NCBI GenBank assembly: GCA_012960155.1
Contig: DUBU01000025.1
Coordinates: 23,883-70,618 of the forward strand
Source of the DNA: Micavibrio sp.
GTDB lineage: Bacteria > Pseudomonadota > Alphaproteobacteria > Micavibrionales > Micavibrionaceae
Direction: 5' to 3'
Length of the DNA: 46,736 bases
The notes under the pieces were generated by a model. The model saw only the letters and a program-made list of their open reading frames with translations. It ran no database searches and was not told the origin of the DNA. Positions 25,989 to 34,475 of the stretch are shown one piece after another. How positions within the stretch are numbered: position 1 is the first letter of the stretch; every line of letters starts with the position of its first letter. Made by a program: the position numbers and the translations under genes.

Positions 25989-26288
25989 TCACATATCATA
26001 GCGCGGATGATTATCACTCTCATTTTCAGGCTCAGGGCCTTTTCGCACCCCCAGCACTAGCGACACACTCGCGACAGACTCCATCAATCCACTGAATACG
26101 CGTGATGCTGCACTTGGCGTACTTTCAGGTTGAAACCTTTCACGTAACTCCAGAAAACTTGTTGCACCAGATCGGTCCTCATAGAGGCCTTTATCCGGAT
26201 TATAAGTAATAGGGCCATCATAATTCCATCGCACCCCACCAGGATGACCGGGCGGTGCTTCACGACTATATCTATTGAAAATACCCAT
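25989..26288 (-). CDS. hypothetical protein, 99 residues
   Basis: Not recognised. A small protein with a Pro/Gly/Arg-rich N-terminus (YSREAPPGHPGGVRWNYDGP), a central EDRSGATSFLELRERFQPES segment and one weakly hydrophobic stretch (VFSGLMESVASVSLVLGV) followed by an acidic polar tail. No signal peptide. GAGG precedes the ATG by about 7 bases. It is a one-gene unit with its own terminator, so it is probably real. Function unknown. Confidence 0.65.
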   Translation of the reverse strand: MGIFNRYSREAPPGHPGGVRWNYDGPITYNPDKGLYEDRSGATSFLELRERFQPESTPSAASRVFSGLMESVASVSLVLGVRKGPEPENESDNHPRYDM

Positions 26289-26355
26289 ATGCTTGCCTCC
26301 TCTAAATCACTTTTTATTGTATGTCCTTTAACCTAAAAAAGTGTAAAATAAACAT

Positions 26356-27276
26356 ATGCTTATTGTATTTGGCGCCATAAATCAGGAATATATTTTCAAA
26401 ACCAACGCCTTGCCAGAGGCGGCTGAAACATTGCTTGCCCATGACTACGACGTATACTCAGGCGGCAAAGGCGCGAACCAAGCCCTAGCAGCCGCCAGAA
26501 TGGGCACCAAAACAGCTCTCATCAGCTGCGTAGGCAATGATGGCGCGGGTGTTCGCATGATGAACCACCTGAAGCGTGACGGTGTTATGGTCACAGGCGT
26601 CGCGGAGTCCGAAAAACACCTGACAGGCACAGCCTCAATCATCACCAGCAGCACAGGGCAAAAACACACAGTTGTAGCCCTAGGCGCAAACGTCGATGCT
26701 CACCAAGATCAAATACCTGATGAGATTTTAAGAACGGGCAATGTTGTCCTTATGCAGATGGAGCTGTCTCTCGCTGAAAACGAGAAACTAATCAACCGCG
26801 CCCACGAAAAAGGCGTAAAGGTCATCTTAAACCTCGCGCCGGCTATGAAAATTTCAGATCAAGCACTTAAAAAGCTCGACTACCTGATTGTAAATCAGAT
26901 TGAAGCGCGTCAAATGGCTGCCACTCTAGGTTTGGACGTAGAGAAAACCCCTGAAACCCTCGCCCGCGCGCTGTCCAAAGCAGGTGAGCTAAACTGCATT
27001 GTGACAATGGGTGACAAAGGCTCTACAGCCGCCACGGTGAGTGGCCAGATTTACAAAGTCAAAGCCATGCAGCTTGAAAAAGTCGTCGACACTACCGGCG
27101 CAGGCGATGCCTATTGCGGTACATTTGCTGCCTGCATTCATAATGGCGAAACACTACATTCCGCCATGAAATACGCATCCATTGCAGGCACCCTTGCCTG
27201 CCGCAAATACGGATCGCAAGATGCCTTCGCCTATCTAGGCGACATCAAAGAACATCTTAGTTTTATTGAAGAGTAG
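26356..27276 (+). CDS. rbsK: ribokinase (PfkB family)
   Basis: Ribokinase phosphorylates D-ribose at O5. The 306-residue protein has the ribokinase start (LIVFGAINQEYIF with YSGGKGANQALAAARMG, the classic PfkB signature 1 for ribokinase), an RDGVMVTGVAESEKHLTGTA lid region, NQIEARQMA, and the catalytic DTTGAGDAYCGTFAACI. Length and the SGGKGANQA motif make ribokinase likelier than fructokinase; other pentoses are possible. It is the third PfkB kinase in 7 kb. The ATG has no Shine-Dalgarno sequence, and the stop abuts the stop of a small minus-strand gene. Confidence 0.85.
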   Translation: MLIVFGAINQEYIFKTNALPEAAETLLAHDYDVYSGGKGANQALAAARMGTKTALISCVGNDGAGVRMMNHLKRDGVMVTGVAESEKHLTGTASIITSSTGQKHTVVALGANVDAHQDQIPDEILRTGNVVLMQMELSLAENEKLINRAHEKGVKVILNLAPAMKISDQALKKLDYLIVNQIEARQMAATLGLDVEKTPETLARALSKAGELNCIVTMGDKGSTAATVSGQIYKVKAMQLEKVVDTTGAGDAYCGTFAACIHNGETLHSAMKYASIAGTLACRKYGSQDAFAYLGDIKEHLSFIEE

Positions 27277-27453
27277 TTAGACGCTCGAGCTAAAATTAGA
27301 GCCGCGCGTGCTGGAAACGGGCACATTGAGGGCTTGATCCAGTACGGCAACCAGATTCTCTACCATTTCTGCGTTTTGTTTGATGACCGACATAGCGATC
27401 GCTTGCTGTGTCAGAGCGGCTTGTGCGGCTATTCCAGCCGGTAAACTAACCAT
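27277..27453 (-). CDS. small YjfB-like motility-associated protein (58 residues)
   Basis: A 58-residue protein starting MVSLPAGIAAQAALTQQAIA and ending in a RGSNFSSSV tail. Short, hydrophilic-amphipathic proteins with a Q-rich helix, VIKQNAEM and a C-terminal RG.N... tail resemble the YjfB family of putative motility proteins. AAGGA lies 8 bases before the ATG. It is directly convergent with ribokinase (no bases between the stop codons) and follows the 168-residue gene on the same strand by 53 bases, as the last gene of a receiver-containing cluster. Assignment is from memory and short-sequence similarity, so it is tentative. Confidence 0.6.
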   Translation of the reverse strand: MVSLPAGIAAQAALTQQAIAMSVIKQNAEMVENLVAVLDQALNVPVSSTRGSNFSSSV

Positions 27454-27506
27454 AACAAAATCCTTCCGTTACAGTACCATCCTACACGCTTTTTACTAAA
27501 TAAGCG

Positions 27507-28013
27507 TTACCCTTTTGTTTTTACCTTATATTTTTCGTAGTAGCGGTTGCACGCGGCGTACAATTCCATAGAGATTGCCTTGCCTTCACGGCCACCCGAG
27601 CCTGTGAGTTGATTGCCAACGATAACCTTCACAGCGTTCTGATGCGCATCGATAATATTCATCGCATCATCATTGATCTCTTCGATATTCTCCAGAAAAT
27701 TCAAAATCACATCCGCAATTTCGGACAGCAGCATAAATTTAAACATCCCGCCATTGGCTTTGATTTCCATGATGGAACGGATCAGCGCGCCACGCCCCTC
27801 TTCATGAGAAATGTCACCCGATTTAAGATCCTTAATAATCGCATCCAATCGCTTAATCAGACTCTCAGCATAAGGCGTAAAATCCAGCTCGTTCTCTTCA
27901 ATAAACGCTTCGGCACGCTCAAGACGTGTCGGTTCCAAACCGCCATACCCTACCTTTTCGCGCAGCTTATTAGGCGGATTATGAAACTTGGCATTCTTAG
28001 AAGTATGTGGCAT
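27507..28013 (-). CDS. hypothetical helical protein downstream of a response regulator
   Basis: A 168-residue soluble helical protein. It is characterised by GYGGLEPTRLERAEAFIEEN followed by ELDFTPYAESLIKRLDAIIK and a long helix that includes MFKFMLLSEIADVILNFLEN. The start at 28013 is preferred to 28046: it leaves a 10-base gap after the upstream gene and is preceded by AAAGAGCG. No catalytic motif is visible; an amphipathic helix bundle of this kind may be a phosphorelay partner or a scaffold, but no histidine site stands out. It sits between a CheY-like receiver gene and a small motility-like gene. Confidence 0.68.
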   Translation of the reverse strand: MPHTSKNAKFHNPPNKLREKVGYGGLEPTRLERAEAFIEENELDFTPYAESLIKRLDAIIKDLKSGDISHEEGRGALIRSIMEIKANGGMFKFMLLSEIADVILNFLENIEEINDDAMNIIDAHQNAVKVIVGNQLTGSGGREGKAISMELYAACNRYYEKYKVKTKG

Positions 28014-28023
28014 TTTTCGCTCT

Positions 28024-28593
28024 TTATTTTTGCTTGGAAGTATCACGTGTCTGCTGCTTTAAATCGCGCAGAATTTTTTTCGCGTTCGGGTCACTGCTAT
28101 CGTTTTTATCCAAACCACGGCGACGCGGCCCTTTATAATCACCGGCCTTGCGACGACGGCGATCAGGGCCGAAAAACTCATCTGCCTCGACAAATTGGCG
28201 CGGCTTTTCAATCAGCTGTTCTATGCGGGTGTACAAATCCTTAGCCTTAAACGGCTTCACCAAAAACTCGGTCACGCCGGCATCACGCGATGCTTCCACA
28301 CGAATGCGGTGACTGTATCCCGTCATCATAATGACAGGCACAAAACGGTTCGGGGACATCTGACTCGTGCGCATTTTACGAACCAATTCAAGCCCATCAT
28401 AAGGTTCCATCTGCCAATCGGTAATCACAAGATCAGGATCGAACTTACAAAATTTAGTAAAGGCCTCATCGGCATCTGTCGCCGTTTCAATATTCACAAA
28501 ACCGAAAATCTTCAGGATCGATGCCGTCAATGCCAGCATCGGCGCCATATCGTCAACAATCAGAATACGCGCATTTTTAAATTGATAAGTCAT
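28024..28593 (-). CDS. CheY-like response regulator with basic C-terminal tail
   Basis: A single-domain receiver of 189 residues. The acidic pocket is ILIVDDMAP (Asp11-Asp12 type), the phospho-acceptor Asp lies in DLVITDWQMEPYDGLE, the switch Thr in MMTGYSHR, and the Lys in FLVKPFKAKDLYTRI. After the receiver, an FFGPDRRRRKAGDYKGPRRR segment makes a basic, probably flexible tail of about 60 residues. The methionine at 28593 starts the receiver exactly; an upstream-extended frame to 28767 would overlap the divergent TPP-enzyme gene and has no domain. No output domain is present, so it acts by protein contact, as in chemotaxis or phosphorelays. Confidence 0.88.
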   Translation of the reverse strand: MTYQFKNARILIVDDMAPMLALTASILKIFGFVNIETATDADEAFTKFCKFDPDLVITDWQMEPYDGLELVRKMRTSQMSPNRFVPVIMMTGYSHRIRVEASRDAGVTEFLVKPFKAKDLYTRIEQLIEKPRQFVEADEFFGPDRRRRKAGDYKGPRRRGLDKNDSSDPNAKKILRDLKQQTRDTSKQK

Positions 28594-28698
28594 TGTAAAA
28601 CACCAAAAGAATTCAACATTAAGACTCTCACGAAATGCACTAAACCTCAATCCCAAAACATGGCATAATGGCCGCCGCAACAGGAAAGGGCACAGGAT

Positions 28699-30342
28699 AT
28701 GAGAGATTTCAAGGGCACAGGCGGACAAATCCTTGTGGAATGTCTGGCAGATCACGGTATTAAACAAGTTACAACGGTAGCAGGCGAAAGCTACCTTGCC
28801 GTATTGGATGCCCTACTCGATCACCCTGAAATAGAAGTCATCACGTGTCGCCAAGAAGGCGGTGCCGCCTATATGGCCGAAGCACGTGGCAAGCTCTCGG
28901 GCAAGCCGGGTATTTGCTTTGTCACACGCGGCCCGGGCGCATGCAATGCATCCATCGGTGTGCACACAGCAATGCAGGACTCCACACCGATGATCCTGTT
29001 TATGGGGCAAGTCGCCCGCGCGGACAAAGGCCGCGAAGCCTTTCAGGAGATTGACGTTCCGCAAGTCTTTGGTGGACTAGCCAAATGGGCGACAGAAATA
29101 ACAGACCCGGCGCGTATTCCCGAGATAATCAACCGTGCATTTAAAGTCGCATTATCAGGCCGCCCCGGCCCTGTCGTAATTTCCCTGCCAGAAGATATGC
29201 TGACAGAAATGGCAACGGCGCATATCCATCAGCCCGTTACCCCAATCAATGCCGCCCCCGCAAAAGAAGATATACACGCCTTGCAAGAGCTCCTGCGCAA
29301 AGCAACAAACCCAGTCATCTTGGTAGGTGGCCATGGATGGGATAACCACGACTGCGAAGAACTCGCACGCTTTGCCAGCAAGTCGCATATCCCTGTCGTA
29401 GCATCCTTCAGACGTCAGGATCTCATTGACCATCGCCAGAAATGTTATGTAGGCGAACTTGGCACAGGCCCTAACCCAGCGCTCGTCGAGAAGCTGCACC
29501 ACGCCGATCTTTGGGTTATTGTGGGCGCACGCCTTAACGAAATCACGACACAGGGCTACAAGCTGCCCGCTCTTAACAGCGACAAACGCAAGATCATCCA
29601 TATCCACCCTGACGCAAATGAACTCGGCAAGGTTTACGCAACTGATCTGGCGGTTACAGCAAGTATCAAAGAGACGGTCGCAGCCCTGCCAAACGCCGAT
29701 GGCCGCGGCTGGGCGGAATGGCGCGACAGCTTGCGCAAACTCTACGAGAACTGGACAGAGATCAACGAGAAAAATCTCTCAAAATGGCAAGGTGCGGATA
29801 TGACCGCTATTTTCAAAACCTTGCGCGAGACCATGCCTGCCGGCACGATCATTACAACGGATGCAGGTAACTTCAGTGGCTGGGCGCAACGTTATCTTCA
29901 ATACGGCCGCCCTGGTAGACTACTCGCGCCAATCAGTGGCGCAATGGGCTACGCCGTTCCCGCAGCCATCAGCGCCTCCCTAGCAGAACCAGACAAGACC
30001 GTCATCGGAATGTGCGGCGACGGCGGCTTCATGATGAACGGCCAGGAAATCGCTACCGCCATGAAACACGGCGCGAAACCAATCATCCTGCTGTGTAACA
30101 ACGGCATATACGGCACGATCCGTATGCATCAGGAACGTGAATACCCCGGACGCCACAGCGCGACAGATCTACACAACCCGGACTTTGTCATGCTGGCACA
30201 GAGCTACGGCGCTTTTGCTGCCCGTGTTGATGATGCAAAAGACTTTGCAGACATTTTCAACGCCGCAAAAGACAGCGGTGAAATCGCCATCATCGAAATC
30301 AAAATGGATCCGCGCCAGATCACCACCAACGCCAAATTGTAG
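28699..30342 (+). CDS. thiamine diphosphate-dependent enzyme, acetolactate synthase-like
   Basis: A 547-residue ThDP enzyme with the three domains of the acetohydroxyacid synthase group. The catalytic Glu is in CRQEGGAAYMAEARGK, and the ThDP/Mg motif is MCGDGGFMMNGQEIATAMKH ending in CNNGIYGTIR (GDG-x(n)-NN). The central domain (NPVILVGGHGWDNHD) is of the FAD/nucleotide-binding Rossmann kind. Members include AHAS large subunits, oxalyl-CoA decarboxylases, glyoxylate carboligases and related proteins, and I cannot separate them by eye; no ilvN or ilvC gene is adjacent, so a general amino-acid biosynthesis role is not assured. It is divergent from the receiver gene. Confidence 0.82.
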   Translation: MRDFKGTGGQILVECLADHGIKQVTTVAGESYLAVLDALLDHPEIEVITCRQEGGAAYMAEARGKLSGKPGICFVTRGPGACNASIGVHTAMQDSTPMILFMGQVARADKGREAFQEIDVPQVFGGLAKWATEITDPARIPEIINRAFKVALSGRPGPVVISLPEDMLTEMATAHIHQPVTPINAAPAKEDIHALQELLRKATNPVILVGGHGWDNHDCEELARFASKSHIPVVASFRRQDLIDHRQKCYVGELGTGPNPALVEKLHHADLWVIVGARLNEITTQGYKLPALNSDKRKIIHIHPDANELGKVYATDLAVTASIKETVAALPNADGRGWAEWRDSLRKLYENWTEINEKNLSKWQGADMTAIFKTLRETMPAGTIITTDAGNFSGWAQRYLQYGRPGRLLAPISGAMGYAVPAAISASLAEPDKTVIGMCGDGGFMMNGQEIATAMKHGAKPIILLCNNGIYGTIRMHQEREYPGRHSATDLHNPDFVMLAQSYGAFAARVDDAKDFADIFNAAKDSGEIAIIEIKMDPRQITTNAKL

Positions 30343-30414
30343 GAAATAGTTGCACTCAGACAAGGGTATACGCTACAAAGGCGCATCCGAAATTATTGAT
30401 TGAGTAGTACTTGA

Positions 30415-31359
30415 ATGAGCGAGCATTCCGACAACCCGTCCGGAACGACCAGAGGCAAACTCTGCCGTATTTTTACCGAGAGCGCGAGGCTCGGCGGCGA
30501 ATTTACGATACGCGACACGGGCATTACCGTATCGGAAATTCTGACCTCTTTAGACGAAGTTGGGCAAGCGCGCACAATCTTTAAATTCGGCGGTAAAATT
30601 ACAGAACGCGATATCTCGCTATGCCAGACAATCGCGGCGCACTATCTCGAAGATCGCCCGGAATACCAGCAGAACGGCCCGAATGCGCAAGTCCGTATTT
30701 TCATGGATGAGAATGTACAGCACCGCTTGATCCCGCTACTGCTCACCCAAAATGCCCGCTTAGCCCATATCTCATTCCACAATCTGACAACAAAAACAGA
30801 CCAGGAAATTTGGGAATTTGCCAAACGAGAAGGGTTTAATGTCTTCATCACACAAGACAGCGACTTCATTCACCTGATTGAGCAAGAGGTTTTAGCACGC
30901 CTTCAAAAGACGGGAAGCTTTGGTAAAACAAGCATCGCCGACCTGCCGCTGGTCGTCAAAATCGATGCCAGTGCCCGTAGTATTGCCGCGGCTGAACGGT
31001 CTTTGAAAGCGCACATGGAGACCATCATCAGACAAGCCTCCAACCCCCAGCGCCGTGTTGCTTGGGGTGAACTTACAAACAGCCACTTCAAAGCGGGACG
31101 TCACATAGAAGAGGTTTACCATTCCTATGTCCGCCCATCGATCCAAGGCACGCGCTTATTCGAACCTGCCTTTGACGAACGCATTCTTGATTTCAAGCAT
31201 ATCAATCGCGTGCGCGAAACATTTGATCTCGAGCCTTTGAAGTTCACGAAAAAACGTGGTTGGAAACTATTCTATGATCGCGCCTACGCAGAGAAAAAAG
31301 CAGGAGAAGAACGCGAAGATACTAACCCGCGTACAAGTCCATCGCCGCGGCCATCTTGA
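30415..31359 (+). CDS. putative DUF433-DUF5615 (PIN-like) fusion protein
   Basis: A 314-residue protein with three parts. Residues about 18-80 ([20 protein letters not shown] then [19 protein letters not shown]) resemble the DUF433 (VapB45-like) antitoxin motif GGKPxIRGTRIxVxxIL. Residues about 93-170 resemble DUF5615, a PIN-like domain often coded next to DUF433: [18 protein letters not shown] with Asp98-Glu99, then [11 protein letters not shown] with Asp148 and Asp150, and DLPLVVKID near the end. Residues about 195-300 have no known match and are basic. A fusion of antitoxin-like and nuclease-like parts in one chain is unusual. Its last 38 bases overlap the antisense pterin dehydratase gene. 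Domain calls are by eye; nuclease activity is not shown. Confidence 0.72.
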   Translation: MSEHSDNPSGTTRGKLCRIFTESARLGGEFTIRDTGITVSEILTSLDEVGQARTIFKFGGKITERDISLCQTIAAHYLEDRPEYQQNGPNAQVRIFMDENVQHRLIPLLLTQNARLAHISFHNLTTKTDQEIWEFAKREGFNVFITQDSDFIHLIEQEVLARLQKTGSFGKTSIADLPLVVKIDASARSIAAAERSLKAHMETIIRQASNPQRRVAWGELTNSHFKAGRHIEEVYHSYVRPSIQGTRLFEPAFDERILDFKHINRVRETFDLEPLKFTKKRGWKLFYDRAYAEKKAGEEREDTNPRTSPSPRPS

Positions 31360-31612
31360 AATCAAGCGCGGACAACCCGCCCACATCATGAGTATTAAGT
31401 GTCACTTCTACACGATTATAGACATTAAACCATTCAGGGTGATGGTTCATTTTCTCAGCCAGCAATGACACGCGCGACATAAACGCCCATGCCTGACTGA
31501 AGTTTTTGAACTTGAAGGTCTTTGTGATCGCATCCTTGCCGTCAACCATCTCCCAACCGTCAATTTTTTGCATTTCTTGGTGGATTGCATTCTCATCAAG
31601 CTTTTCAGCCAT
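31322..31612 (-). CDS. 4a-hydroxytetrahydrobiopterin dehydratase (PCD/DCoH)
   Basis: A 96-residue pterin-4a-carbinolamine dehydratase that recycles oxidised tetrahydrobiopterin. The signature ending [19 protein letters not shown] contains the catalytic His pair (HHP) and Trp, and [19 protein letters not shown] matches the family C-terminal strand-helix. The length is normal. No phenylalanine hydroxylase is in the window, so the pterin enzyme it serves is elsewhere. The 3' end overlaps the 3' end of the convergent 314-residue gene by 38 bases. Confidence 0.92.
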   Translation of the reverse strand: MAEKLDENAIHQEMQKIDGWEMVDGKDAITKTFKFKNFSQAWAFMSRVSLLAEKMNHHPEWFNVYNRVEVTLNTHDVGGLSALDFKMAAAMDLYAG

Positions 31613-31688
31613 TGTTCTCTCCCTTGTTTCAGCTTAAAATTCAAAAAGAATCATTAGTAATTATCGCCGTTAGGGAAATATTTGTGCC

Positions 31689-32126
31689 ATGGCTATGGAC
31701 CAGAAGCAAATCATTATGAATTTTACCGTGCCACCAGGTGCGGATGAGCTGACGGTCATTGCACAGCACGCAATGGATAATCTGCCAGAAGAGCTGATGG
31801 AGTTTTGCGACTCTCTGGTAATTCACATCGAAGAACTCGCAGACGAAGCACTGGAAGACGAACTGGATTTAGAAGATCCGTTTGAACTTCTTGCCCTGTA
31901 CCGTAGCGGCAGCGAAATCTCACCAGGTGTAAAAAAGAAAATCGCAAATGACGATGACGTCTTAATGTTGTTCCGCCGCCCTATTCTAGATTTGTGGTGT
32001 GAAAGTTGCGATGACATCAACGACATCATCCGTCAGGTTATGATCGAAGAACTCGGCCAAAACTTTGATTTCTCGGAAGACGAAATTGAAGAAATGAATA
32101 GCCGCCATTACCAAGGCATGCTTTAG
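31689..32126 (+). CDS. zincin-like metallopeptidase family protein lacking zinc ligands
   Basis: A 145-residue member of the DUF1025/zincin-like family (about 130 residues in relatives). The framework is clear: VIHIEELADEALEDELDLED, DPFELLALYRSGSEIS, VLMLFRRPILDLWCESCDDI and IIRQVMIEELGQNFDFSEDE. In relatives the last segment is V(I/L)IHExGHHFGLSDDDM; here the HExxH positions read EELGQ (Glu120, Gln124), so both ligand histidines are replaced. The nucleotide sequence GAAGAACTCGGCCAA confirms this without a frameshift. The protein is acidic overall. Probably an inactive scaffold, or one with a changed activity. Its stop overlaps that of the macro-domain gene on the other strand. Confidence 0.82.
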   Translation: MAMDQKQIIMNFTVPPGADELTVIAQHAMDNLPEELMEFCDSLVIHIEELADEALEDELDLEDPFELLALYRSGSEISPGVKKKIANDDDVLMLFRRPILDLWCESCDDINDIIRQVMIEELGQNFDFSEDEIEEMNSRHYQGML

Positions 32127-32683
32127 ACCTTCACGTGACCTTCGGCTTTCCAGCCGTTTTTCTGCAGCCGCCGCCCCATCATCTGGAACGTTTCATCACG
32201 ATTACAGACAATCCGCACTTCATCCAGCAATCCGATAATACGATCTGAAATTCCGCGATACGCCATGCGCGCAGCGCGCTCTAACGGATATCCCATATGC
32301 CCAGTGCCGAGCACAGGGAATGCGATTCTCTTAAGTCCCATTTGATGTGCCGTTTCCATGGCACGGCGATAACTGCGTACGATATAGGCATCATCACGGT
32401 CAAAGTCATCGCGCCACACGGGCATAACGGTAAAAATGATATGAGGCATGGGTAAATCATAGCCAGGCAGAACAAAAACATCCCCAGCGCGAGGCTTGAC
32501 GATATGCTCCAGCAGGTCATCATCCAAAGCCTGTCCTGCAGCCTGAAACACCGCCTTGTTCAAGGAACCGCGCAGGGTCAAGTCAGCATGAATCGTACAA
32601 ACTATGGCATCAACATCTTGTTGCTGCGTTATATCACCTTTATAAAGGGTTATCCGATCAATCAAACTGGCTTCAGAATCCAT
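32123..32683 (-). CDS. macro-domain protein with altered catalytic loop
   Basis: A 186-residue protein of the macro-domain fold (ADP-ribose or O-acetyl-ADP-ribose binding). Segments in order: RITLYKGDITQQQDVDAIVC, GSLNKAVFQAAGQALDDDLL, PRAGDVFVLPGYDLPM, and FPVLGTGHMGYPLERAARMA, where the GTG.GYP loop binds the distal ribose/phosphate. The usual DAIVNAAN strand reads DAIVCTIH, so the Asn catalytic in MacroD-type hydrolases is absent. The start MDSEAS (32683) is favoured because relatives begin near this point; frames to 32788 would run into the divergent transporter gene. Stop codons of this gene and of the zincin relative overlap by 4 bases. Confidence 0.83.
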   Translation of the reverse strand: MDSEASLIDRITLYKGDITQQQDVDAIVCTIHADLTLRGSLNKAVFQAAGQALDDDLLEHIVKPRAGDVFVLPGYDLPMPHIIFTVMPVWRDDFDRDDAYIVRSYRRAMETAHQMGLKRIAFPVLGTGHMGYPLERAARMAYRGISDRIIGLLDEVRIVCNRDETFQMMGRRLQKNGWKAEGHVKV

Positions 32684-34469
32684 GAGAAATAGCATACTGC
32701 AAACAGCTTTATTTTGTCTTATCAGTTTCACTGCGTTGCCCACATCAAATGCACAAGCCCAAGGTCTGGCTATGCACGGCCAACCCAAATACGGCGCAGA
32801 TTTTAATCATCTGGATTACGCAAACCCCGACGCCCCTAAAGGCGGCACACTTAAGCAAGCAGCACTAGGTACATTTGACAGCCTGAACCCTTACGCGATC
32901 AAAGGTAAAGCCGCGGAAGGAATGTCCTATTTCTATGACACCTTAATGCAGCGTGTCTGGGATGAGCCATTCACCATGTACCCGCTGATTGCAGAAACAG
33001 TTGAGATTCCCGAAGACCGCTCGTCCATAACGGTTCACGTCAACCCCAACGCAAAATTCCATGACGGCACATCCGTAACAGCGGAAGACGTGCTGTTCTC
33101 CTTTGAGACTTTGAGAGAGAACGGCCGTCCGAATATGCGCAGTATTTACAAGCTGGTTGATGAAGCGAAAATCATTGACGATCGCACTGTTTACTTCCAT
33201 TTCGGTGAAGGCTATGACCGCGAGACCGTTATGATTTTGACGCTCATGCCTGTACTGTCCAAAGCATGGTGGGAAGGCCGCGAATTTGATGCCAGCGTAT
33301 TAGAAATTCCAAATAGCAGCGGCCCTTATAAAATTGCCGAAGTAGAGCCGGGACGCCGCATCGTTTACGAACGCGACCCAAATTACTGGGGCAAAGACCT
33401 ACCCGTTAACCGCGGTCATTATAACTTTGATAAAGTAATTTATGATTACTATCGTGACGATACGGTTGCCCTAGAAGCCTTCAAATCAGGCGATCTGGAT
33501 TTTCGCCGTGAAGGCAACGCAGGCAAATGGGCCACCGCTTATAACTTTCCTGCCATCGCCGCAGGCGACATCACCAAAGCCGAGATAAAGCATGGCCGCC
33601 CTGAAAAAGTGCGCGCCCTTATATTCAACACAAGACGCGCGCCCTTCGATAATCCGAAAGTCCGCGAAGCGCTAACTTATATGCTCGACTTTAATTGGCT
33701 GAACGAAAACCTGTATCACGGGCTTTATAGCCGGGTGAACAGCTATTTTCCGAACGCGCCACTAGCCGCAACAGGAAGTCCCAGCGCAGAAGAGCGCGCG
33801 TTACTAGAAACCTACAAAGACGAGTTACCTGCGACAGTATTTGATGCGATTAAACAGCCGCCTAGCGCCCAAGACCAAGGCGAGAAGCGCGCCAATATGC
33901 GCAAAGCCGCTGATTTATTAAAAGAAGCCGGCTGGATCATTCAAGATGGCAAACGTGTAAAAGCCGATAATCCGTCACAGCTATTAAGCTTTGATATTAT
34001 TCTGGACTCCCCGATTGATGAAAAGCTTGTCCTCTCATTTATCGGAGACCTGAAACGTCTGGGTATTCAGGCCAATATGCGCGTGTTGGATTCCGCGGCT
34101 TTCCGTGGACGCCTCAACGAGTATGACTACGACATGGTGCTATACCACTGGACGAACAGCCTTTCCCCGGGGACAGAGCAAATGCGCTATTGGAGCTGTG
34201 ATGCTGGCAAGATGCCCGCGCAGTGGAACTTCGCAGGCATCTGCAGCCCTGCTGTCGATGCTCTGGCACAAGGCATATCAAACGCACAAACCTATGACGA
34301 GCTGACCACATACGCCCACGCCCTCGACCGTGTCTTACTGGCAGGCAACTACATCATTCCGCTTTACTACCGCAGCGCAGACTATGTCGCCTACAAAACA
34401 CGCATCAACAGACCCGAAACAACACCACTATACGGGATGGTCGTAGAAACTTGGTGGGAAGAAAAATAA
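32682..34469 (+). CDS. YejA-like extracellular solute-binding protein (family 5)
   Basis: A 595-residue periplasmic peptide-binding protein (family 5, oligopeptide/YejA group) that feeds ABC transporters of peptides, including microcin C-type molecules. Residues 1-26 form the signal peptide (LFCLISFTALPTSNAQAQG). GLAMHGQPKYGADFNHLDYA and PDAPKGGTLKQAALGTFDSL match YejA; FNTRRAPFDNPKVREALTY is the family hinge. No yejBEF permease genes lie in the window. Its ATG overlaps the macro-domain gene's ATG on a CATG palindrome, so its promoter must lie inside that gene. No Shine-Dalgarno sequence is obvious. Confidence 0.9.
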   Translation: MRNSILQTALFCLISFTALPTSNAQAQGLAMHGQPKYGADFNHLDYANPDAPKGGTLKQAALGTFDSLNPYAIKGKAAEGMSYFYDTLMQRVWDEPFTMYPLIAETVEIPEDRSSITVHVNPNAKFHDGTSVTAEDVLFSFETLRENGRPNMRSIYKLVDEAKIIDDRTVYFHFGEGYDRETVMILTLMPVLSKAWWEGREFDASVLEIPNSSGPYKIAEVEPGRRIVYERDPNYWGKDLPVNRGHYNFDKVIYDYYRDDTVALEAFKSGDLDFRREGNAGKWATAYNFPAIAAGDITKAEIKHGRPEKVRALIFNTRRAPFDNPKVREALTYMLDFNWLNENLYHGLYSRVNSYFPNAPLAATGSPSAEERALLETYKDELPATVFDAIKQPPSAQDQGEKRANMRKAADLLKEAGWIIQDGKRVKADNPSQLLSFDIILDSPIDEKLVLSFIGDLKRLGIQANMRVLDSAAFRGRLNEYDYDMVLYHWTNSLSPGTEQMRYWSCDAGKMPAQWNFAGICSPAVDALAQGISNAQTYDELTTYAHALDRVLLAGNYIIPLYYRSADYVAYKTRINRPETTPLYGMVVETWWEEK

Positions 34470-34475
34470 ACACCA

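Noticed and set aside
28594-28767. N-terminal extension of the receiver gene to 28767
   Set aside because: The receiver domain begins exactly at the methionine at 28593, and the extension overlaps the divergent TPP-enzyme gene without a domain.
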